This document shows, piece after piece, positions 25,617-33,561 of a stretch of 64,000 nucleotides of DNA. The translations under genes and the position numbers were made by a program. The stretch covers positions 1 to 64,000 of the forward strand of contig NZ_QNUF01000024.1 in NCBI RefSeq assembly GCF_003385455.1. Reading direction: 5' to 3'. How positions within the stretch are numbered: position 1 is the stretch's first letter; the number at the start of each line of letters is the position of its first letter. The notes beneath the pieces were generated by a model, which saw only the letters and a list, made by a program, of their open reading frames with translations, was not told the DNA's origin and searched no databases. The stretch comes from Chryseobacterium rhizosphaerae. GTDB lineage: Bacteria > Bacteroidota > Bacteroidia > Flavobacteriales > Weeksellaceae.

Positions 25617-26576
25617 ATGAAGAATTTTACCTCTGTAAGTGATGTTGAAAACTTACAGGAAATCATAAAAAAAGCTTTAGAGATAAAAGCAAACCCACTT
25701 TCAGAAACAGAAAAAGGAAAGGGGAAAACTATAGGACTTGTATTTTTAAATTCAAGTTTAAGAACCCGTTTGAGCAGCCAGATTGCAGCGCAAAATTTAG
25801 GGTTAAATGTTTTGACACTGAATGCAGCACAGGAAGCATGGAATCTTGAATTTGCTGATGGAGCGGTGATGAACGGAGATACAGTAGAGCATATCAAAGA
25901 TGCTATTGAGGTATTAAATCAATATTGCGATATTATTGCTGTGCGTTGTTTTGCAGGAATGAAAAACAAAGAAGATGACGTCAATGAAAGTATTTTAAGC
26001 CAGTTTCAGCAGCATGCCAAAGTTCCTGTTATCTCTTTGGAATCTGCAACCCGTCATCCGTTACAAAGTTTGGCGGACTGTATTACCATCACTGAAAACT
26101 GGAAAAAAGATCATAAACCAAAAGTAGTGCTTACATGGGCTCCGCATATCAAACCAATTGCTCAGGCTGTAGGAAACTCTTTTGCAGAATGGATGCAGGA
26201 AATGGATGTTGAATTGGTGATTGCAAATCCTGAAGGCTATGATCTGGATAAAAATTTCACAAAAGATGTAAAAGTAATCCATGATCAGAATGAAGCATTA
26301 AAGGATGCTGATTTTATCTATGTGAAAAACTGGTCTTCTTTCGATGATTATGCAGCCATGCCGGAAGTACAGGAAGATTGGATGCTGACGAATGAAAAAC
26401 TGGCGAATACCAATCAGGCAAAAGTAATGCACTGTCTCCCTGTTCGTCGTAACGTAGAGCTGAGTGATGAAGTAATGGACGGAGAGCATTCTATTATCTA
26501 CCAACAGGCTAAGAACCGTATTTTCTCGGCGCAGGCAGTATTCAGCGAAATTTTAGATGAATTAAAAGCCAAATGA
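25617..26576 (+). CDS. argF': N-acyl-ornithine carbamoyltransferase (probably N-succinylornithine type)
   Basis: 319 residues from the ATG at 25617 (MKNFTSVSDVENL). The carbamoyl-phosphate motif is SLRTR, not the STRT of classical OTCase; LNSSLRTRLSSQ, TRHPLQSLAD, LTWAPHIKPIAQ and HCLPVRRN mark the acylornithine branch known from Xanthomonas and Bacteroides. The residue that separates acetyl from succinyl enzymes (Glu92 in Xanthomonas, Pro90 in B. fragilis) is Val90 here (NGDTVEH). Loss of the Glu favours a succinyl substrate, by inference. The enzyme uses carbamoyl phosphate from CarAB to give acylcitrulline, which ArgE then deacylates. A 37-base palindrome begins at its stop codon. Confidence 0.9.
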   Translation: MKNFTSVSDVENLQEIIKKALEIKANPLSETEKGKGKTIGLVFLNSSLRTRLSSQIAAQNLGLNVLTLNAAQEAWNLEFADGAVMNGDTVEHIKDAIEVLNQYCDIIAVRCFAGMKNKEDDVNESILSQFQQHAKVPVISLESATRHPLQSLADCITITENWKKDHKPKVVLTWAPHIKPIAQAVGNSFAEWMQEMDVELVIANPEGYDLDKNFTKDVKVIHDQNEALKDADFIYVKNWSSFDDYAAMPEVQEDWMLTNEKLANTNQAKVMHCLPVRRNVELSDEVMDGEHSIIYQQAKNRIFSAQAVFSEILDELKAK

Positions 26577-26610
26577 TCCTTGTCAAGGTTTTAAACCTTG
26601 ACAAGGATCA
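26574..26610. repeat. Perfect 18-1-18 palindrome, copy 2
   Basis: Arms TGATCCTTGTCAAGGTTT and its complement around one T, starting in the argF' stop codon. The inner 29 bases match the copy at 13735-13763. In frame it reads through into argB, giving a falsely long argB ORF. As RNA it would make a strong hairpin between two operon genes. Confidence 0.85.
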
Positions 26611-26641
26611 AAAAGAGCCAGTATCTCAAAACGTTTACAAA

Positions 26642-27436
26642 ATGAAGGAAAAGTTATACATCATAAAAATTGGAGGAGCTTTAATTGATGATGAGGAATT
26701 ATTAACTCAATTCTTAGAACAATTTTCTGAAATCCAGGAAAAGAAAATCCTTGTTCATGGCGGTGGTAAATTGGCAACAACTTTGGCTGATAAACTGGGA
26801 ATTGAGCAGAAGATGATTAATGGAAGGCGGATAACGGATAAAGATACATTGGATATTGTAACGATGGTATATGCGGGAGGGATCAATAAGAATATTGTTG
26901 AAAAACTGCAACAAAAAAACTGTAATGCAATAGGCTTTTCCGGTGCGGATGGCAATTTGATTAAAGCTAAAAAAAGAGAACATCCGGATATTGATTTTGG
27001 TTTTGTAGGGGATATTAATAAAAAAAGTGTGAATAAGAAATTGGTTTCAAAATTCATGAAGCTCGATCTTATTCCTGTATTTTCAGCGATTACTCATGAC
27101 AAAAAAGGAAATCTTTTCAACACCAATGCAGACACCATTGCATCAGTGATGGCACAGGCTTTATCATCGAAATTTGAGGTTGAGCTCTTGTATTGTTTTG
27201 ATAAAGAAGGTGTCCTGGAAAATGTAAATGATCCGGAATCATTGATCAAAAGTATGAACGGTGAAGACTTTGATGTATTGAAAAAAGAAGGAAAGCTGCA
27301 TAAAGGGATTTTACCCAAACTTGAAAATGCTCTTGGAGCGATAAAAAATAACGTAAATAAGGTGTTTCTGATTAAAGAAACCCAATTGAAAAATCATATA
27401 GAGAATCATCATGCAGGAACTGAAATCTGTTTATAA
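26642..27436 (+). CDS. argB: Acetylglutamate kinase
   Basis: 264 residues from the ATG at 26642 (MKEKLYIIKIGGALIDD). Motifs: IKIGGALID and LVHGGGKLAT (phosphate and nucleotide loops of the amino-acid kinase fold), NTNADTIAS near the C-terminal half. It phosphorylates N-acyl-glutamate. The frame is open further upstream, but those codons come from the palindrome at 26574 and are unlikely to be protein. It lacks the N-terminal extension of arginine-inhibited ArgB enzymes, so feedback inhibition may lie elsewhere. Its end overlaps argE by 26 bases. Confidence 0.95.
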   Translation: MKEKLYIIKIGGALIDDEELLTQFLEQFSEIQEKKILVHGGGKLATTLADKLGIEQKMINGRRITDKDTLDIVTMVYAGGINKNIVEKLQQKNCNAIGFSGADGNLIKAKKREHPDIDFGFVGDINKKSVNKKLVSKFMKLDLIPVFSAITHDKKGNLFNTNADTIASVMAQALSSKFEVELLYCFDKEGVLENVNDPESLIKSMNGEDFDVLKKEGKLHKGILPKLENALGAIKNNVNKVFLIKETQLKNHIENHHAGTEICL

Positions 27437-28493
27437 TAAAGAAGAATTGCTGAAAAATGCAGTTGAATTGCTGAAAAATCTGATTGAAATTCCTTCATTC
27501 AGTAAAGATGAATTCAATACATCGGTGGAGATTGAAAATTTCTTCAAAAAGCATCAGATTCCGACCAAGCGTTTTAAAAATAATATCTGGGCAGTCAATA
27601 AAAATTTTGATGTATTTAAACCTTCTGTTTTACTGAATACCCATCACGATACGGTAAAACCTAATAAGGCCTATACTTTGGATCCGTTTGTGCCGATCGA
27701 AAAAGACGGGAAACTTTATGGTTTGGGAAGCAATGATGCCGGAGCTTCTCTGGTTTCTATGGCACAGGTTTTCCTGCATTTTTATGATAAAGAAGATTTA
27801 AAATATAATCTGGTAATTGCTTTAACTGCAGAGGAGGAGATTTCAGGATTCGATGGAATAGAAGCTTTGTTTCCACAGTTACCCAACATAGAATTTGCCA
27901 TTGTAGGAGAACCCACACAGATGAACCTGGCGATTGCTGAAAAAGGACTGCTTGTGATTGATGGAGAAATGAAAGGAACCCCTTCCCATGCTGCTCATCC
28001 TAATAATGATAACTCGATTATAAAATGTATGCAGGATCTGCAGCATATTTTAGAATTTAAATTCCCAAAAGTTTCAGAATATCTGGGAGAGGTGAAAGTG
28101 ACTTTATCAGGCATTAATGCCGGAGTACAGCATAATGTAGTCCCTGAATCCTGTCATTTTACATTGGATGTAAGGGTGACAGATGAATACTCCAATAAAG
28201 AAGCTTTTGAAATGATTCAGTCTCAAATGAAATCAACACTTACAGCGAGATCTTTCAGACTCAATTCTTCGAAAATCGAAATGGATCACCCGTTTGTACA
28301 GGCAGGTCTTGAAATTGGCAGGACAACATATGGTTCTCCCACCTCTTCGGATCAGGCCATTATTCCATGTACATCAGCGAAAATAGGCCCTGGAGACAGT
28401 AGGCGCTCTCACACTGCGGATGAATTCATCTATGTTCATGAAATAGAAGAAGGGATTGCGATCTACATCCAAATTCTGGAAAAAGTGTTATAA
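27411..28493 (+). CDS. argE: Acetylornithine/acetylcitrulline deacetylase (M20 family)
   Basis: 360-residue M20 metallopeptidase-fold deacylase. Metal ligands are seen in NTHHDTV (HxD), GSNDAGAS, AEEEIS (catalytic Glu pair), GEPTQ and RRSHTADEFI. In this pathway the ArgF' product is acylcitrulline, so the likely reaction is removal of the acetyl or succinyl group from citrulline before ArgG. It overlaps argB by 26 bases, so the two are translationally coupled. After it comes a 246-base gap holding a heptamer array. Confidence 0.92.
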   Translation: MQELKSVYNKEELLKNAVELLKNLIEIPSFSKDEFNTSVEIENFFKKHQIPTKRFKNNIWAVNKNFDVFKPSVLLNTHHDTVKPNKAYTLDPFVPIEKDGKLYGLGSNDAGASLVSMAQVFLHFYDKEDLKYNLVIALTAEEEISGFDGIEALFPQLPNIEFAIVGEPTQMNLAIAEKGLLVIDGEMKGTPSHAAHPNNDNSIIKCMQDLQHILEFKFPKVSEYLGEVKVTLSGINAGVQHNVVPESCHFTLDVRVTDEYSNKEAFEMIQSQMKSTLTARSFRLNSSKIEMDHPFVQAGLEIGRTTYGSPTSSDQAIIPCTSAKIGPGDSRRSHTADEFIYVHEIEEGIAIYIQILEKVL

Positions 28494-28499
28494 AGATAT

Positions 28500-28556
28500 C
28501 AGATACTAAATCTCAGATCTCAGATACAAATCAAAGAGTCTGACATCTGAATATCT
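28500..28556. repeat. Heptamer array between argE and argH
   Basis: Eight units with period 7 (last one 8): CAGATAC, TAAATCT, CAGATCT, CAGATAC, AAATCAA, AGAGTCT, GACATCT, GAATATCT. No gene is visible in the 246-base gap. Confidence 0.65.
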
Positions 28557-28739
28557 AAAAATATATGTTTTGACAACGCTCAGCAGGTAGAAAGTTTAAG
28601 TTTTTAATAAGGATTTATGCAAAAAAGAAAATTAAAAATGGAAACTTTTATTGAGGAAATGTTTTTTTATAGTTAATAGTAATTTTAAGGAATGCCTGCT
28701 GGGCATGTCAAAACCAATTAATATTTTAAATAGTTACAT

Positions 28740-30044
28740 ATGAAAAAGATATGGCAGAAGGATAACCTTGCCACCAATATATTAGTCAATCAGTTCACCG
28801 TAGGAAAAGATCTTGACTTTGATGAACGTTTAGCAAAATACGATGTAAAAGGCTCTATGGCCCATTGTAAAATGCTTGCTGAAACAGGGATCATTTCCCA
28901 TGAAGAATCAGAGCAGATGTTATTTGTTTTGAATGAAATTTTAGAAAAAATTGAAGAAGGTAGTTTTGAAATTGATAAAGAGGCTGAGGATATCCATTCT
29001 CAGGTAGAGGCTATTCTCATTGAAGAATTAGGGGATACAGGAAAGAAAATCCATACCGCAAGATCAAGAAATGATCAGGTGTTGCTGGATATCAAGCTGT
29101 ATTTGTTGGATGAGATCCGTGAAATAACGGCTCTTACAGATGAATTTTTCCAGATTTTAATCAAACTGGCTGATCAGCATAAGAATGTTTTGTTACCCGG
29201 ATATACCCATCTTCAGATTGCTATGCCTTCGTCTTTCGGGCTTTGGTTTGGAGCTTATGCAGAAGCACTTTTAGATGATGTTGAAATGCTGTTTTCAGTG
29301 AAAAATATCATCAATAAAAACCCATTGGGATCTGCTGCAGGCTATGGTTCGTCTTTCCCGATTAACCGTGAGAGTACGACGTATAATTTAGGCTTTCAGT
29401 CGATGAACTATAACTCCGTGTATGCACAGATGACCCGTGGGAAATCAGAGAAATTACTGGCAATGTCAATGGCAACATTGGCAGGAACACTGGGGAAGTT
29501 TGCTTATGATGTCTGTCTGTATTTAAATCAGAATTTTGATTTTATAAGTTTTCCGAAAGAATTTACGACAGGAAGCAGTATTATGCCCCATAAAAAGAAT
29601 CCGGATATCTTTGAATTGGTTCGTGCAAGATGCAACAGAATCCAGTCTCTTCCGAATGAGCTTATCCTGCTAACGAATAATCTTCCTTCAGGATATCACA
29701 GAGATGTACAGCTGACTAAGGAAATTCTTTTCCCGGCGATTGACTCTCTGAAAGAATGTCTGGAGATTTTAAGCTATACCTTACCTAATATCCAGGTAAA
29801 AGACGGGATTCTGGAAGATGAAAAATATAAATATCTTTTCAGCGTAGAAAAGATCAATGAAGAAGTGAAAAACGGAAGTTCTTTCCGCGACGCCTATGTG
29901 AAAGTAGGACAGGAGATTGAAAATAATGCATTCGATTTTGAACCGGGAAATCTGGATCATACCCATCAGGGGAGTATAGGAAACCTCTGTCTGGATAAAA
30001 TAGAATACCAGTTTAATAAGCTGAAAAATAAATTATTGGGTTAG
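28740..30044 (+). CDS. argH: Argininosuccinate lyase
   Basis: 434 residues of the fumarase/aspartase superfamily with the signature GSSIMPHKKNPD, plus HTARSRNDQV and GYTHLQIAMP near the N-terminal third. It splits argininosuccinate into arginine and fumarate, the last step of the pathway. It is the last gene of the arginine cluster and is separated from argE by 246 bases, so it may have its own promoter. A ~245-base A/T-rich gap separates it from the convergent Lrp-type regulator. Confidence 0.95.
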   Translation: MKKIWQKDNLATNILVNQFTVGKDLDFDERLAKYDVKGSMAHCKMLAETGIISHEESEQMLFVLNEILEKIEEGSFEIDKEAEDIHSQVEAILIEELGDTGKKIHTARSRNDQVLLDIKLYLLDEIREITALTDEFFQILIKLADQHKNVLLPGYTHLQIAMPSSFGLWFGAYAEALLDDVEMLFSVKNIINKNPLGSAAGYGSSFPINRESTTYNLGFQSMNYNSVYAQMTRGKSEKLLAMSMATLAGTLGKFAYDVCLYLNQNFDFISFPKEFTTGSSIMPHKKNPDIFELVRARCNRIQSLPNELILLTNNLPSGYHRDVQLTKEILFPAIDSLKECLEILSYTLPNIQVKDGILEDEKYKYLFSVEKINEEVKNGSSFRDAYVKVGQEIENNAFDFEPGNLDHTHQGSIGNLCLDKIEYQFNKLKNKLLG

Positions 30045-30290
30045 AATATAATATAAACCATTAAGGTCATAGAAACACTTAAGCAGAACCAGTATAATTT
30101 CTAAAAATTATTTTTTTAGCATACTGCCTTACACTCGTTTGTGAATCTTTAATCTTAATAAATCTTAGCTGCTTAGGGTATCTTAATGGTTTTATTGTAT
30201 TCCGAAAAGGTAGTGGTAAGAACAAAGATGTAGTGAATTCTTGGATGTTTGTAAATCACTTACAATTTCTTAGCGATTTACAATAAAGAA

Positions 30291-30752
30291 CTATTCCAGG
30301 TCAATCTTGAATTTAGTGGATTTTTTCACCTCATGAAGAACGATGGAGCTATGGTATTGTCCGATATTGGGAAGGTTTGAGATGACATTGACTGCAAATT
30401 CGTTATAAGAATTAATGTCTTTTGCAATAATTTTTAGCATATAGTCATATTCTCCGGAAAGGCTGGTGATTTCCTGTACTTCATCATATTTTCCGATGTT
30501 TTTCTCAAAGGTTTCCAATACTTTCTTGGATTGCTCTTTAAGACGGACATTACAATAAACTATGATATTCAAACCCAGTTTTTCACGGTTTAAAAGACCT
30601 ACATATTTCTCAATAATTCCGTGCTTCTCCAGCTGTTTGATCCGCTCATAGGTTGGAGTAAAGGTAAGGCCTATCTTTTCTGAAATTTCCTTAACAGATA
30701 GAGTAGAGTCTTCCTGAATAATGCTGAGAATCATTTTGTCTTTTAAATCCAT
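30291..30752 (-). CDS. Lrp/AsnC-family transcriptional regulator
   Basis: 153 residues: an N-terminal winged HTH (KMILSIIQEDSTLSVKEISE, then TPTYERIKQLEKHGII) and a C-terminal RAM ligand domain (EVQEITSLSGEYDYMLKI). This is the standard Lrp/AsnC layout and size; such proteins form octamers that bind amino acids. It lies between argH (convergent) and the pyrimidine operon (divergent), 122 bases from the pyrimidine leader, so it could act on either cluster or on itself. Ligand unknown. Confidence 0.92.
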   Translation of the reverse strand: MDLKDKMILSIIQEDSTLSVKEISEKIGLTFTPTYERIKQLEKHGIIEKYVGLLNREKLGLNIIVYCNVRLKEQSKKVLETFEKNIGKYDEVQEITSLSGEYDYMLKIIAKDINSYNEFAVNVISNLPNIGQYHSSIVLHEVKKSTKFKIDLE

Positions 30753-30837
30753 AAACTAATTTGAGTTGTAACAAAAATATTAATTTTAAATGAGAATAGG
30801 AAAATACTGAGGTTTTAAATTTTTTTAAAACTTTGTT

Positions 30838-30868
30838 TTTGTAGATTCGTAAAAATACTGTATCTTTG
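30838..30868 (+). promoter_or_regulatory. Promoter of the pyrB leader/operon
   Basis: TTTG (30838-30841), 19 bases, TATCTTTG (30861-30868): a complete match to the Bacteroidota promoter. The expected transcript start (~30873) is within a few bases of the leader ORF's ATG at 30875, so the leader mRNA would be nearly leaderless. Confidence 0.8.
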
Positions 30869-30874
30869 CACCTA

Positions 30875-30946
30875 ATGAATAAAAAAGCATTTATATCATT
30901 AGATTTACCGGGCGAAAACGCCCTTTACGATATTTATTGTTATTAA
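30875..30946 (+). CDS. Leader peptide of the pyrB attenuator, 23 aa
   Basis: A short [14 protein letters not shown] then [12 protein letters not shown], placed between a strong promoter and an intrinsic terminator. Its TAA (30944-30946) overlaps the first bases of the terminator stem, so a ribosome that keeps up with RNA polymerase would cover the 5' arm and stop the terminator forming. The codons show no run of Arg or other regulatory amino acid, which argues against amino-acid sensing; the stretch between the two hairpins is U-rich (CTTTACGATATTTATTGTTA), which suits UTP-sensitive pausing as in the E. coli pyrBI leader. Too short for usual gene calling; translation is inferred from the layout. 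Confidence 0.65.
   Translation: MNKKAFISLDLPGENALYDIYCY
30910..30923 (+). promoter_or_regulatory. Putative pause hairpin in the pyrB leader
   Basis: GGGCG, AAAA, CGCCC: a GC-rich 5-base stem with a tetraloop inside the leader ORF, 21 bases before the terminator stem. Position and shape match the transcription-pause hairpin of the E. coli pyrBI leader. Its GCGAA could alternatively pair with TTCGC of the terminator's 3' arm. Confidence 0.6.
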
Positions 30947-30972
30947 GCGAAGATCTTGTCTTCGCTTTTTTT
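30945..30972 (+). terminator. Attenuator terminator before pyrB
   Basis: AAGCGAAGA pairs perfectly with TCTTCGCTT (30945-30953 and 30959-30967) around a 5-base loop, followed by a run of seven T (30966-30972). It lies 20 bases upstream of pyrB, after the promoter, so it must be bypassed for pyrB expression. Confidence 0.85.
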
Positions 30973-30992
30973 ATGCTCAAAAATTAAGAATT

Positions 30993-31883
30993 ATGTTTAC
31001 GATTACAGAACTAAGCACCGAGAGAATCAACAGTATACTGACAGAAGCAATGGCTTTTGCGAATGGAAAAACTGCTAAAATTGAAGGAGAAGTTTTTTGC
31101 TCAAACCTTTTTTTTGAAGACAGTACAAGAACAAAGACGAGCTTTGATATTGCAGAAAGAAAACTGGGACTTCAGGTTGTTCCTTTTGATGCTTCACACA
31201 GTTCGGTAAACAAAGGCGAGAGTCTTTATGATACGGTGAAAACCATTGAAAGTATAGGGGTAAACTTAGTAGTGATCCGCGATAAAAAGGACAGGTACTT
31301 TGAGGAATTACAAAATATTAAAATTCCTGTGATCAATGGAGGAGACGGAACAGGAAATCACCCTTCACAGTGTATGCTGGATCTGATGACGATCTATCAG
31401 GAATTTGGAAAGTTCGAAGGATTAAAAGTAGGGATTGTAGGAGATGTAAAACACAGCCGGGTGGCCAATTCCAATGCTGAAGCTTTAAGAAGATTAGGAG
31501 CTAAAGTATATTTCTCAGGACCGGAACAATGGTTTGATGAGGGAGCTTTAATCAACGGAACCTACCTTTCCGTAGACGAACTGATTGCTGATGTAGATGT
31601 TCTGATGCTGTTAAGAATACAACACGAAAGGCATGATGATGCGATGAGTTTTACAGCTTCGGATTATCATAAAAGATATGGCCTTACCAAAGAAAGAGAG
31701 CAGGCGATGAAAAAAGAAGCAATTATTATGCATCCTGCACCTATCAACAGAGGGGTAGAAATAGATTCAGATCTTGTAGAATGCGAACGTTCAAGAGTTT
31801 TTAAACAAATGCAGAACGGAGTTTTCGCAAGAATGGCGATCCTGAAGGAGGCGCTGGAAGAAAAAGGATTTACGTTTAAGTAA
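30993..31883 (+). CDS. pyrB: Aspartate carbamoyltransferase catalytic subunit
   Basis: 296 residues with the carbamoyl-phosphate motif [12 protein letters not shown], the mobile-loop region [26 protein letters not shown] and [11 protein letters not shown]. It joins carbamoyl phosphate and aspartate to carbamoyl-aspartate, the first committed step of pyrimidine synthesis. No pyrI regulatory subunit follows; carA comes next, 151 bases downstream. Expression should be set by the attenuator directly upstream. No pyrR gene is seen in the window. Confidence 0.95.
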   Translation: MFTITELSTERINSILTEAMAFANGKTAKIEGEVFCSNLFFEDSTRTKTSFDIAERKLGLQVVPFDASHSSVNKGESLYDTVKTIESIGVNLVVIRDKKDRYFEELQNIKIPVINGGDGTGNHPSQCMLDLMTIYQEFGKFEGLKVGIVGDVKHSRVANSNAEALRRLGAKVYFSGPEQWFDEGALINGTYLSVDELIADVDVLMLLRIQHERHDDAMSFTASDYHKRYGLTKEREQAMKKEAIIMHPAPINRGVEIDSDLVECERSRVFKQMQNGVFARMAILKEALEEKGFTFK

Positions 31884-31913
31884 ATGGTAAAAAGTATAAT
31901 GTACAAAATATAA

Positions 31914-31949
31914 GTCGGGGTGAAGTACATTATACATTGTACACCCGAC
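31914..31949. repeat. Inverted repeat between pyrB and carA
   Basis: GTCGGGGTG (31914-31922) and CACCCGAC (31942-31949) pair with one bulge, enclosing GTACATTATAC-like sequence that echoes TATAATGTAC at 31896. It makes a stem without a T-run, so it is not an obvious terminator. Confidence 0.45.
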
Positions 31950-31989
31950 ATTATATTAAAGAATAAAGAAAAAATAATATAGAACAAGG

Positions 31990-32024
31990 AAGTCTAACTT
32001 CCAACTTCTAAAATCTAATATCTA
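31990..32024. repeat. Heptamer array before carA
   Basis: Five units of exactly 7 bases: AAGTCTA, ACTTCCA, ACTTCTA, AAATCTA, ATATCTA, ending 10 bases before the carA start codon. Confidence 0.7.
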
Positions 32025-32034
32025 ATTTTTAAAA

Positions 32035-33108
32035 ATGAAGAAAAAATTAATACTGGAGTCCGGTGAAGTGTTTCATGGAGAAGGTTTCGGAGCAGAGTTG
32101 GAAACTGCAGGAGAGGTAGTTTTCAATACCGGAATGACAGGGTATCAGGAATTGATTTCTGACCCATCGTATTGCGGTCAGATAGTTTGTATGACCTATC
32201 CGCTTATCGGAAATTATGGTATTAACCGTGATGATTATGAAAGTATCGAGCCTGCAATTAAAGGACTTATCGTAAAAGAACTTTGCGATCTTCCTTCTAA
32301 TTTCCGTACTCAGATTACTTTAGATGAATTATTTAAAAAGAAAAACCTTTCAGGAATCTCTGGAATTGACACCAGAAGACTGACAAGAATTCTTCGTAAC
32401 TATGGAGTAGTGAAAGGTAAAATTGTGAATGCTGATGCTGATGAAAGTGCAGTTGCTGCAGAACTAAAAACTACAAGTTTCCCTATCAACCAGGTGGAAA
32501 CAGTTTCTACAAAAACACCTTATGCTAACCCTAACCGTGGGTTCAAGGTAGTCTTAGTAGATTTTGGAGCTAAACTGGGGATCATCAGAGAACTGTCTCA
32601 AAGAAATTGCGATATTATCGTTGTTTCTCAGGATACGACAGCAGAAGAGATCTTATTGATGAATCCTGACGGAATTATGCTGTCAAACGGTCCTGGAGAC
32701 CCGGAAGATGTACCTCACGCATTGGATATGATCCGCGGATTACTAGGGAAAGTTCCGATCTTTGGAATCTGTTTAGGACACCAGCTGATCGGATTAGCTT
32801 GCGGAGCAAAAACCTTCAAACTAAAATTCGGACACAGAGGAGGAAATCACCCGGTATTGGATCTGGAGAAAAACAAAGTGGCTATTACTTCTCAAAACCA
32901 TGGGTATGCAGTAGATCAGGAAAGTTTAAAAGGAACAGATCTGATTGAAACCCACATCGCGTTGAACGACAGAACAAATGAAGGATTAAAACACAAAATC
33001 CATCCTTGTTTCTCCGTTCAGTACCACCCTGAAGCGAGCCCAGGCCCGGAAGATGCAAACTACCTGTTTGATGAGTTTATCGAAATGATGGAGAACTTTA
33101 AAAAGTAG
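32035..33108 (+). CDS. carA: Carbamoyl-phosphate synthase small subunit
   Basis: 357 residues: N-terminal CarA domain (GEVFHGEGFGAE; FNTGMTGYQELISDPSY) and C-terminal class-I glutamine amidotransferase with Cys in FGICLGHQLIGLACG and the His/Glu pair in QYHPEASPGP. It releases ammonia from glutamine and channels it to CarB; the product feeds both PyrB and ArgF'. A heptamer array lies just before the start. An S23-type gene separates it from carB. Confidence 0.96.
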   Translation: MKKKLILESGEVFHGEGFGAELETAGEVVFNTGMTGYQELISDPSYCGQIVCMTYPLIGNYGINRDDYESIEPAIKGLIVKELCDLPSNFRTQITLDELFKKKNLSGISGIDTRRLTRILRNYGVVKGKIVNADADESAVAAELKTTSFPINQVETVSTKTPYANPNRGFKVVLVDFGAKLGIIRELSQRNCDIIVVSQDTTAEEILLMNPDGIMLSNGPGDPEDVPHALDMIRGLLGKVPIFGICLGHQLIGLACGAKTFKLKFGHRGGNHPVLDLEKNKVAITSQNHGYAVDQESLKGTDLIETHIALNDRTNEGLKHKIHPCFSVQYHPEASPGPEDANYLFDEFIEMMENFKK

Positions 33109-33139
33109 GAATCAAGAGCCGAGAACCAAGAATCAAGAC
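33108..33139. repeat. Left inverted arm of the S23-type cassette
   Basis: Four heptamers, AATCAAG, AGCCGAG, AACCAAG, AATCAAG (33110-33137), starting at the last base of the carA stop codon. About 70% complementary to 33515-33546, with most differences tolerated as G-U pairs in RNA. Confidence 0.65.
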
Positions 33140-33153
33140 GAAATAGAGTACTA

Positions 33154-33504
33154 ATGCACAACTTTGAAAAACTACTTTTCTGGCAAAAGTCCATTGTACT
33201 GGCAAAGAATATTTATATTGTTTGTCAAGAGATTAACAATGACGAAAAGTATGGGTTAATTTCTCAGATTAAAAGATGTACTGTTTCCATTCCGTCTAAC
33301 ATAGCTGAAGGTTCTGGAAGAAATAGCACTAAAGAATTTAATCATTTTCTTGCTATTGCTTTAGGTTCTGCATTTGAATTGCAAACCCAGTTGATTTTGG
33401 TAAGGGAGCTATATCTTTTACCTGAAGAGATGGTAAATACTTTACTTAATGAAGTATCCGAAATTCAAAAAATGATTTACTCATTCAAAAATAATTTAAA
33501 ATAA
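33154..33504 (+). CDS. Four-helix-bundle protein (S23/IVS type)
   Basis: 116 residues in four helices with family motifs FEKLLFWQKSIVLAKNIY, IKRCTVSIPSNIAEGSGR and NHFLAIALGSAFELQTQL. The family was first met in intervening sequences inserted into 23S rRNA genes and is related in fold to the Avd protein of diversity-generating retroelements; function is unsettled. Here it stands alone between carA and carB, flanked by four heptamers on each side in inverted orientation (33110-33137 and 33517-33544). That suggests a cassette inserted into the carA-carB operon without breaking either gene. Confidence 0.85.
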   Translation: MHNFEKLLFWQKSIVLAKNIYIVCQEINNDEKYGLISQIKRCTVSIPSNIAEGSGRNSTKEFNHFLAIALGSAFELQTQLILVRELYLLPEEMVNTLLNEVSEIQKMIYSFKNNLK

Positions 33505-33514
33505 AGTCTAGAAA

Positions 33515-33546
33515 ATCTTGGCTCCTGGCTCTGGATTCTTGACTCT
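33515..33546. repeat. Right inverted arm of the S23-type cassette
   Basis: Four heptamers, CTTGGCT, CCTGGCT, CTGGATT, CTTGACT (33517-33544), 16 bases before the carB start. Reverse-complement counterpart of 33108-33139. Confidence 0.65.
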
Positions 33547-33561
33547 AATAAAAAAAGAAAA

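Noticed and set aside
26573-26641. Upstream extension of argB
   Set aside because: The first codons are translated from the 37-base palindrome; the kinase fold begins at the ATG at 26642.
30875-30972. Amino-acid attenuation (arg or other) for the pyrB leader
   Set aside because: The peptide has no run of any amino acid, and no Arg codon at all.
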